From the NCBI GenBank assembly GCA_018292915.2, contig JACVVK020000529.1, forward strand, positions 217,001-281,000: a stretch of DNA of 64,000 nt, given 5' to 3'. This document shows positions 24,901-36,097 of the stretch, in pieces. Origin of the DNA: Batillaria attramentaria (Eukaryota > Mollusca > Gastropoda > Batillariidae). Position 1 is the first letter of the stretch; every line of letters starts with the position of its first letter. Both the position numbers and the translations under genes were made by a program. Under the pieces are notes generated by a model, which was not told the DNA's origin, ran no database searches, and saw nothing but the letters and a program-made list of their open reading frames with translations.

Positions 24901-27900
24901 GTGGTATTGAGGTTTTACCCTAGTCTTACTGAGCACAGAATATTCCGGACTAGAGCTGTGGCTTTTTCAGCAGAAAACAAATTAATTCAGCAAGAGTGTC
25001 CAGTTATTTATACAGGTTATTTAATCCTTTCTGGTCCTTTTGTGTATCTGTCATGCAAAGGTTGTTACCCACGTACTTGCACTGTAGTTGTGGCTTGCTG
25101 TTTGCAGTGGCTGTGATAACGGCAAGGTGTGCGTGTGGACTGTGACCCAACCAACCGGAAGTCCACCAAAGTGTTACCCACCCAAGTGTCCACGTCCCGT
25201 TGAGGTATGGTATTGGCAGTGGCAGCTTGGTGTCGTGCACGTGTGCGGTTTGATAGTGTGAAACAGCTTGCGTTGATTTCTCTCGGACGTAACAGACGTA
25301 GAATAACATACATGGCAAAGACTTTTGTAACAGAGGACATACAAGGAATATATTTCAATATAACAGTCATCGTGTGAATCAAATGAATGACATTTGTGCA
25401 TCAGCCAGATGTTCCGTTTCTGTGGACATAAATTTCTCGTACTATCACTGGTAACATTGGTGCCATTTCTGGGAAGTCAAATAAGTCAGTCTTTGTGCAA
25501 TAGAGTGAACTACTCGCTGGGTCCTGTATTTGCTGGTTTGTATAACAGTTTGTGAATGGTTTGTATAACAGTTTAATTATTTACACTTGCACATTCATCA
25601 GCTGCTTTTTTTTTTTTTTTTTCTTTTTTTTAAAACAAATTTCTCCCACAATCAGTGAACTTCATCCTTCATGGTAGAGGGTCATGTGCAGAGAGGATAA
25701 TTTCACGTAGTAGGCAAAGCACGCTCCACATCTAAAACTAGTCTGTTTTCTCCAGGATTACGATGACACTCACTACGGCGAGAACATGAAGGCAGGGCAA
25801 CACAAGCGCCTGACGAGCAAACTACAGGTGACCTTGACCGGCCACATCATGTCCTTAACTGCCCTCAGCTTCAGTCCCAACGCCCTCATGCTGGTGACGG
25901 GCTGTGCCAAGGGCTGGCTCAACATCTGGTCGCTACAGGTGAGTGGAGGACTTGGGGTAGGAAAGGAAGCTGGCATGGGTGGTGGTTTTCGGTAGATGCA
26001 GTGATCAAAAGGGGGAGGGGGGGGTGAGACTTTGTGGAAGTGCTGCTGGTAGGACAAGCGATTGCAAGGAATGTTGGCTGTGTTTATCGCTTTTCTGAAA
26101 CCATAAAAGTGAAAACAGACAAACGAACCATCCTTTAAAAATATTTACAGGACCGGAAAACTGTAGGTAACACTGGAACTGCAGGGAACTCTTTGTTTGA
26201 ATGTATGTTGTGAGGTAGGTATGGTTGCTGGGCATAATGCTTCGTGCTGCACCAAAGTTTGAGACTTTGATCTGTTGGTGTGTGGTGGTGTCGGTTTGTA
26301 TGGTATAATACATTCTGTGCGTTCGTATTTTCAGGACGGCTGCCTGCTTCAGACTTACACAGGCATTGGCAGCGTGCGGAGCTTGTCATGGTTCAGCGAC
26401 CGCACGATCGCCAGCTGTTTCAGCAGGTGCAAGGTCAGAACCATTTTCAATCTTGTCGTTTTCCTTTTGTAGGCTAGTTCATCAGTTACTGTAATATGGT
26501 CACCAGTATGTTCAGCAGGTACCCATAGTCTGCAAGCATGTGCTCTGGCCTTCTGCTCCAAGGCCCAGCGCCATAATCATTCTGTATACACAACACACCT
26601 GTAATGGAAGCGTGCAGATCCTCATGATGGCATGGGTACCATGTCAAAATGTGTGCTTGCACGGAGGTTTTTGTTGTCGTTGCCTTTGCCTGTTAGTATT
26701 ACAGTTTAAAAACATGCTGTTTGCTTGGAAGTTTTAGCATATTCTATGTGGTCATGTTAGTTAAACTACCTACAGAATCTATTGATGTTCACTTCAGTCA
26801 CAAGGTTTAAATCATGCGAGCCAGCATAATCTGTGGGCTTTGCAAAATGAAAACGAACGTACGCGACATTGCTAGCTTGGCTGCATATGAAAAAGGGTCA
26901 TGACTTGGGTTGAATATGTCATATTTCAAGAATGTGAAACCACTATAAAAAGTTTGACTATGTGGACAGGATGTGATTCTGGTCAGCTACACCTCGGACA
27001 TGTTCGTCAAAAACCGTGTCATGGCTGTTGCACGGAAGAACCTCAAGCAGCAGGGCATTGTGGGACTGCACCAGGCACCGTGTTTCCGCAGTCTGCTCCA
27101 GCGTCTGCCCACTATGCTGCAAGATCAGTACCTGCATGAAAAGGTAGACAGCTAGATTTTTATTTGCTCCTGGCCTAGAACTCTACTGCCTACTACATGT
27201 TGTTTTTTTTTTTGTTTTTTTGGGGGGGGGGGGTTTGTTGTTGTTGTTTTTTGTTTTGTTTTTTTATGGGTTTTTGTTTGTTTGTTTGTTTTGTTGTTGG
27301 TTTTTTTGTTTGTTTTGTTTTTTTTGGTTTTTGTTTTTTGTTTTTGTTTTTTTTTTTTTGGGGGGGGGGGTTTGGGGGGGGGGGGGTTGGGGGGGGGGAA
27401 TAAACGTAAAAATTTGTTTAAAAACAATACATATGCTTATGGATTTAATATAAATAAATAATTAGAAATCAATTTTTAAAATCCTGAATCAACCAGTGAA
27501 GGAAAGTTCCTCAGCCTGAACTGTCAACAAACACACAGACCTACTGATGCCGTAGATTCTGGAACACACATCCACTCCTCCCTCGCCTTCAGAATCAAAG
27601 AGTTAATCCCCATTTTGTTCCAACACATGTTGTTGTCACCTTCAAGATACTGTTCGGTCGATTCAACAACAGCTTGCTTTGTTTCTTCCGCAGCCGCAAG
27701 TGTTGTCGGGTGATCAGCTGCTGCACAGTCAGTACCTACAGTGTCTGGCTGCGTTGGCTGTTGGCTTTGGGTTGGACACTGTCCTCTGCTTCTCTCCACA
27801 GCCTCTCCATCACGTCCAGGACACAGGTGAGAGACTCGTCAGGGTTTGGACAATTGTAGTTTTAAGCCCCATTTACCCTTGAATTGGAATCTGACTTGCC

Positions 27901-27985
27901 TGACACAAAATGATCTTACTCATCCATCCCTTTCTAATTGTCTTACATGACCTAAGACAATGGACAGAGCATCATCAGCAAATGT

Positions 27986-28038
<53 letters not shown>

Positions 28039-29132
28039 TGCTTCACATTATTTGTTTGTAGATAAATGTATGTGTGGAGGCATGTTGTGTGTGTGTTTCT
28101 GGGTGAGTGAGCGTGTGCTCATTGTAAGGCACCCTGAGCTCCCATGAGGAGGGCGTCCCTTAAGTACCCATATTATTATTATTATTTAAGTCAGGAGAGA
28201 TAAACGCATGGATAGAAGGGCAGGAGATGGAAAAAACAGTGTTTGTTTTGTGTTTTTGTTTCTTTTAGTCAAACATTTGATAGACTTGCTCCCATGTGGC
28301 CACTACATGAGAACTTCTCTTGCCGACTTTCAGAACAGGTAATAGGGAATGTGGATTGTTTCAAAGTAACATTTTGGTACATTTAGTCATCAGATACCAC
28401 GCAGTGCAGACTGCTACATCACAGTTCTGTCTTTTCCTGTAGGTCCTCTGTGGATGGAGCGTCTGGTGTCCGAGTGGCAGTGGCTACTGTCGTTTTCCAC
28501 AGCCATCAAGTCGGCAGCCAGACTCCTGCATCGAGAACCGTTCCCACCAGCTTTCCGCTTCCTCGCCCACAACTCTGTGGAGGAGCAGCTGGACGAAGCT
28601 TATGTATGTGTTTTGCTGTGTATTTGTCAGAGATTTAGAGATGGTATTACAATCTAAACCTGTATAAGGCGGTTCCCCAATGGACTGTGTCAAATTGGCT
28701 GCTGTAGGTGGGTGGCTGGCGAACACAGGGTGCAGTGTTGAGACTGTTAATTAATGCATCTAACCTTTCAAACTGACGTCCTGCATGTGATGTGGACAGG
28801 TCTAGTATAGGCATGCCTGATACATGTTTATAATAATGAGTTTTGTATAGGCGCTTTTCCCAATTTCGTGAATCGGCTCAAAGCGCCGCGAACTGAACCC
28901 AACACGCACGCTCACGTGAATCATACGCATTCTCTTACACACTGGACATAAACACATTACAATCACGTGGTGCGAAGGGTCAGCTCAGTTATTTAAATTT
29001 CGGAATTTAGAATGGCATTTATTTTTCAAATTTGGTGTGCTGAACATTTCCAAAGCTTTTAGGCTCAGTCTGTTGCAGCCGCGTCTTTGTAGTTGAGTCC
29101 TACATTTCTGCAAATGATAAGTGTCAACAAAG

Positions 29133-29201
<69 letters not shown>

Positions 29202-31608
29202 CATCACTTTCTCAGCTGAAAGCGCACAAGGCAAGACAGTCTAAACTTTCATTTTATTTAGTCACTGCCTGTGTGTGGTTTGATCAGGACAACAAGCTGT
29301 GGGATCTAACAATGGACACACAGATCATGTCATGGGCTGTGCACCGTCCTGAGGACTGGCAACTCGGAGGGCGATGTGAGACGTACGTGTGGGGCAGTGG
29401 CCGCCACGGGCAGATGTGTGAAGGAGGACGCATCGCCATGACACCCACTAAAGTGCCCTCCCTTTCCAACGGACAGCAGGTGGGAGGCTTCATTGAAATT
29501 TGGGATGTCAGTTTAGCGACTAGTTTATATTAGGAGAGAAGTGAAGTGTATGCCTCTCTGGACTAGAATCGCAAAATTTTATAGTTACAAGGGAAGATTT
29601 GTCTTTCACCAGGTGGTATGCGGCCAGAACTGCACATTCCTCGTGCAGCCAAATGGCAGTGTGTTGGCGTGCGGGGAAGGTAGTTACGGCCGACTGGGTC
29701 AGGGCAACTCCGATGACATCCATGCTCCAGCGCTTGTCACCAGTTTACAAGGTCTTGTGTGCTGCTCTCAAGCTGTTTCCTATCACTATCTGATTGTACT
29801 GTCGCTGTTCAGAATTGTGATCAAGTTCACATTTTTCTCCTCTTCATGCTGTTTTAGCTTACAGTGTATATTTTTAGATTTTGTTGTTGTCTCTTAGACA
29901 TTTACAGGTGAATTTTCCTCTCTTTTTGGGGGGGGGGGGGGGGGGGGAGGGGGGTTAATTTTTTTTAATTCTGTTTTTTGGGTTTTTTTTTTTACAAAGA
30001 CAACAAATTGAACAATACATTGATACAACTACATCTTTCAAAAAAAAGTAGGAAGCAGAAAACAACATTGATACACTTATGCCTTTTAAGAACATCTTTC
30101 AACCAACCCCTACATTTATACTCATACATCTTTTAATAATACATTCATCGCACATGCATTACATACATTTATTCCCCCACCCCCCACCCCGACACACACA
30201 TCCACCAACACCCATACAGGAGACAAACAACCAACATGACACAATGAGCACACACACATGCACCAAAAAAAAATATATATATATGCATTCTATGACTGTT
30301 TAATTTATTCCTTTTATTGTCTCAGAACTAACTGATGACTGCTTTTACTTGTGCAGGTTTTGTGGTGACCCAAGTGGCGACCTCTGTAGGCTCGGACGGG
30401 CACAGCTTGGCACTGACGGAGAGTGGGGAGGTGTTCAGCTGGGGGGATGGTGACTATGGCAAACTTGGCCACGGCAACTGCTACCGACAGAAACGACCCA
30501 AACAGATTGAGGCCCTGCATGGGGAGGAAGTCATCCAGGTTTGTTGGTTGTTTGCTGTTGTTGCTTCAGCTCTGCACCAGCCCGGTCAGAACTGCTCTAC
30601 TCTCCAAGCTGCTGTTCTAGGAAAAGTTAATTTTACGAGTAAGAATACATTTTCAGAGGTCAGTGTGTGGTATATGTCTCTCTCTGTCTGCAGGTGGCAT
30701 GTGGGTTCAAGCACAGCGCAGTGGTGACAGCAGATGGAAAGCTGTACACATTTGGCAATGGAGACTATGGCCGTCTGGGCCACGGATCTACCGCCAACAA
30801 GAAAGTACCAGAGCGGGTGTTGAGCTTGGAACACTACCAGATCGGATATGTGAGAAACATTTTTTCATTGTGAATTTTTTTAGGTTTTTTTGTTGTTGTT
30901 TTGTTTTTTTCTCCCCAATCCTGTGTGATTTTATCATGAGTTCTTCCTGTGCTGATGCACTGCATAGTGTAGGTGACCGTTTTACTCAGACTGCTCAAAT
31001 CACAACTTCTGCCCTCCCTTCTTCAAAGTATATTTCTCCACTGTTCTTCTTGCCACCAGAACTGTATTTGCATTGCTGGATATATAGATTTAGCACTTCA
31101 GCCATCACCGTTTTGCTTGCATGCTTTTTTGCTCTTTTTTATTTCTCTCTTAGTTGTTTTGACACCACGTGAGTCACATGTGTTCCATCACCAGGTGGCC
31201 TGTGGTTTGAACCACACAGTGTGCGTGTCTGTGGACGGAGGCACAGTGTGGGCATTCGGGGACGGTGACTACGGCAAGCTGGGACTGGGCAACACGACGC
31301 CCAAGTCCGTCCCGACACGTGTTGAACTCCTGCGTGGCATGCACATCAAGAAAGTGGGCTGCGGAACGCAGTTTTCTGTTGCGCTCACTCGTGACGGCCG
31401 CGTCTTCACTTGGGGAGACAGTGAGTGCTCTGTTCATAGCCTCTCTACCACACAGTCAGATACTGACACTTAAACCAAGAAAGCACAAACGTTCAAGTGA
31501 GTTATACACTTTCATGTAACATGACTTTTGTTCACTTTCTCAAAGCATAACTTGTCAGTCTGTGATAATAATTTCACCAGTAAATCTTGTAGAAGGAGCT
31601 GAAGATAA

Positions 31609-31670
<62 letters not shown>

Positions 31671-34600
31671 ATTGTTTCAACAGAAGTTTTTCTCAGGGTG
31701 ACAGGAAACAAAACAAAACACAACTTTTGCGTTCAAGAATTTCCATCGCTATCTCTTCTCATTTCTACCCTTTTACGGTTACCACCACTTCAGTCTCTTA
31801 ATTCATTCTTTGCCACACAATCTTCAGATCGTCTGATCGGGCAGCCAGACTCGCATGTCCACAGCCACTGTAAGCCACAGGAGGTGCCTGAACTGTGTGG
31901 CTACTTCACTGACGACATTAGTGTGGGTTCCGAGCACACCTTGGCCCTGGGCAGCGGCGGGGAGGTGTGGGGGTGGGGCGTCAACAATGATGGACAGCTT
32001 GGTCTGGGCCACACCAACTCCCCGGTCAAGGAACCTGTGAGGATTACTGCGCTCAATGGGATCCACATCAGACAGGTTAGTTGGTTACCTTGGCTGTCTA
32101 GCCTGAACCGTCCATAACCAGGGTGTTGCTTCGTGCGGATGATCGCCCAGACAAGTTTACATTTTTCATTCTGTTTTCAGATCTCAGCGGGGCGAACCCA
32201 CAGCGCTGCGTGGACAGCCCCGCCCCCTCCACAGCGTATTCCAGGCACCCCTCTGCCTCTCCAGCTCGGCTTGCCATCGTTGGTCCCGCCGCAGTACACG
32301 GCTCTTCAGAACTGCTCCATTGACCTCATTAGGGGTCGTCTGGCTGTTTTGCACCACTTCTCTGACCTTGTGTACTCCTCCTGGAGACTGCTCGATCTGC
32401 TTCCGAAAAAAGTAAGGAAAGGTTACATGAGAGATGTTGATGTTCTGTTGAAAGTTTTGTGAGAGATGCGAAGATCATTTCAATACTTCGGACTGGAGGA
32501 ATGGATTTGTTTGAGTGGGTGGGTGTTTGGGAGTTTAACGTCCTTTTCCACCACATAAGGGTGATATCAAAGACGGGGCAACGAGAAAAAAAGGCCAGCA
32601 CAAATATTTGGCCCCAGCCGGTGGGATTCGAACTCACGACCCGAGCATTGAGAGTCCAACGCTCTGGATTTGTTTGAGTTTATTGAGATACATCATCTGA
32701 CGTCTGTGGTATTAGTCCTTGTTTAAAAAAAAAAATACTGCAAGGTCTTTTAGACCCACAAACTGGGACAGTAATAAATGTGTTCGCGTGTTACTGTAAA
32801 CATGACTGTAGATGATGTTCTGAAGGAAATCTTTACCATGGGGGTTACAGGTCAGACCGCAAACACTCTGATTTCACAACTAGTTCTCTGAGGCACATAC
32901 TGACAGTACCAAATACCTGTATTCAGCATGTGCACTTTGTGAGGTTGTGTTGTCTTTATTATGATACAGGACAGCAGCGGGCTAGAGTCGGGGATACCAG
33001 GTCTCTGTGAGGGCCAGCTGCGCAGCGTGTTGTCACCGCGTGTCTACACGCTTCCCATGGTGCGCTCCATCGGCAAGACCATGGTGCAGGGAAAGAACTG
33101 CGGGCCGCAGATCACCGTGCAACGACTGTCCACACGGTCAGTACCAGTTTGACCTGTTCACACCTACCCACACCTTCCCTTTGTCCCGGAACAGTGAAAA
33201 TGAGTTGAAACTGAAAGGCGTGGATGTCGTTGGAGCCACTGTGTTGACTTGGCCATTCGAAGACATCAGTTCCCACTTTCATCCTCGTCACGTCCCATTT
33301 CTTTCTGCTCTTAGTTAAGTGTCTTCCTGCAGGTATTTTGTTCCACATGGAATTAGCATGCAGTTGCCCTACACATATGTTCTGTTACAGAGGAAAGAAG
33401 TGCAAGCCGGTGTACCTACAGATCGCCCAGCAGGTCGTGCAACTGAAGGCCGAGGATCTGCGACTGCCATCCCGCGCCTGGAAGGTCAAGTTGGTAGGGG
33501 AGGGGGCTGACGATGCTGGTGGTGTATTTGATGACACCATCACCGAAATGTGCTTGGTGAGTGGTCAAAGTAGTCGTTAGTTATGTTTATCATGAGGTCA
33601 GGCTTGGGGTTTCTGAGTCATGCTTTGTGTATATTTGCAGTCATTTTTTTTTGGTTTACTATTGCATACTGTGTAACCAAATATTTAAGTTCTTTTATCC
33701 CGGTGGTTGCCCCCAAAACTAGCTAACTCCTCAATGTTCGTGTTGTGTAAAACCTTCTGCATCTCAAAGAATACTAATGCACAAGGCCGCAAATGCCTAC
33801 ATTTCCTATAAGCCTCAGGCATCATAGTCACCCCTAAAAATGCTTCAATCTAGAAACAAAAATTACCATGCACAGACCCTTCAAGGGCATGTGCCTGACA
33901 GGAGTTTTTTTAAAAAAAATTCAGGCCCAGGCCTCACAGGAGTAATGCTAGGCTACTTTCTGTTTAGGCCAGAAAGCCACTTTACCCAAATCCACTTACG
34001 TCACTTTTACCTCGCTTGTGCTGAAAATTTCAGCTTCACTGGCTGCTGCTCATCTTGCAACCCACTGGCATGCACCTTGCCCTGTCAGATACAATGCCTT
34101 TTCATGACAACAAAAACCACTACAAACTAGCACACTCACAAAACAGGGTCCTTCAAGCAAACACTGCACTTGACTCCATGCTTAATTTGTGTCCTTACGC
34201 CCACGTACTTTTCGACTGAAAGGTTGTTTCTTTTTTTCAAGTCCTGCTTCTCTGTGGGAATGCTTGGGGCCTCCAGTTCCAAAATGGCTACATGTATTTC
34301 CTCCCTGATGTGTTTGACAGGGATTTGTTGTGTGCCACTGTGCTTATGCTTTTTCTTTCCTTCTGTGCACGCAGGAACTTGAGTCTGGCGCTGTGCCTCT
34401 GCTCATTCCCACACCCAACTCCAAGAACGAGTCTGGCAACAATAGAGATAGGTACGTTTTCAGTCTTGTCATTTGTGGCACTGAACTCACTAGCTACAAG
34501 AACTGGAAAAAAACGAAACAGTTAATTTCTGCACAGAGTAGGTGGAACAGTGAAGTCAGAGTTTCTGTGGTATTGCTTTTGCCATTCACACATGTACAAG

Positions 34601-36042
34601 ATAGATAGTGTTATCAAAGACCTTGGAATTTAAAATGATTCAGTTTTGACATTTAAAAAAAAATAAAAAATTACAATGTTGGTTCATTCTTTCCATTCTT
34701 TCAAATAGTAGTGACTTATATTGCTGTAAGAACATGTATGCATATGTCCATGTACTTCGTTTTGCAGGTACTTACTGAATCCCGCTATGACTGGGGAGGA
34801 CAGCGCCGCCTTGTGGAAATTCATGGGCATCCTGTTTGGCGTGGCCATCCGCACCAAGAAACCACTTGACCTTCACCTTGCCCCTGCCATTTGGAAATTG
34901 GTTGCTGGCATGGAGCTGAAGGTGGAGGACTTGGAAGAGGTACACTTTGTTTGTTTGTTGTTCTTTGTTTGTTTGTTTGTTTGTTTGTGTTCCTGTTGTG
35001 TTTTGGTCGTTGCTGTTTTTTCTGTTTGTTTCTTTCTTTCTGTTGCTGCTGCTGCTGCTGGTTTTTTTTGGTTTTTTTTTGGTTAATTTTTTCCTTTTGT
35101 TGGGTGGGAAGGGAGGGGGGGTGTTCTTGTTGGTGTTTGTTTTTGCTGGTCTTCTGTCTCTTGTCAAATGATTGTCAGCATGATGTACTAAAACGTTTTT
35201 GTTCCTCCCATCTTTCTGTAGGTTCAGGGGGTGGGGGGGGGGGGGGGGAGGTCTTGTTGGTGTTTGTTTGTTTTTGCAGCTCATGTTGACAAGATGCACT
35301 AAAAAGTTTTTGTTCTTCCCATCTTTCTGTAGGTTGACCACATCTACATTCAGAGTTTACGAGGAATTAAAGATCTTCATGAGAACGGCATCAATGAAAC
35401 CAACTTCCATGAGGTATTAGTAATTCCTCTATAGTCTACAGAAGTACCTTGTGGTGATCTGTTTCTCTTGGTTCACTCGATTCCCGGTGGCTCATAGGTT
35501 GTTTCCTTCTGCTTGTTACTGACTAGAGAGGAGGAAGTCATACAGTAAACTGCTAACTCAGAGAAAAAAAATACAGAGTTTTTTTTTTTTTTTTTATTAT
35601 GATATGGGCAGAATGGCTGTCATTGTGAAGATTTTGTCTCCCTGTCAGTTTAAGTGATTTTTTCCTCTACGCATATGTGTTTTTCCAGTTCATTCCTATA
35701 GACTGCTTTGAAGGCCAGTCCTCCGCAGGCAACATGGTGGCAGTGGTGCCCGGAGGCAAGAGCATCCCCCTCCACTTCAACAACCGCCTGCAGTATGTTG
35801 ATAGTGTCTTGCAGTACCGTCTGCACGAGTGGGATACCCAGGTCAGTCGGCATCACAATTCCCTTTCGTGTTACAAGTTTAACAGTGTTTGTAGATCCAT
35901 ATACATGTATAATGCATACCAGTACAATATGTTGTGTGATTTATTACTGTCTCTCAGGACTGAAAATTCCCTGACAGGGTTGTTTTATGTTACACATACT
36001 TTCTTTATTTTGAACCCCCCCCCCCCCCACTACCCACCAACC

Positions 36043-36097
<55 letters not shown>

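Noticed and set aside
28269..28338. A possible extra HERC1 exon (acceptor tcttttag, donor cag|gtaata) between exons 28 and 29
   Set aside because: It enters in phase 1 and leaves in phase 2, which would throw exon 29 out of the frame that encodes the conserved [17 protein letters not shown] stretch. Direct joining of 27826 to 28443 keeps the frame.
34891..35289. Phe/Leu/Cys-rich open frames over T/G-rich introns (also 4290-4480, 27197-27453, 49955-50281)
   Set aside because: Low-complexity T/G sequence read as hydrophobic codons; no membrane protein family and located inside introns.
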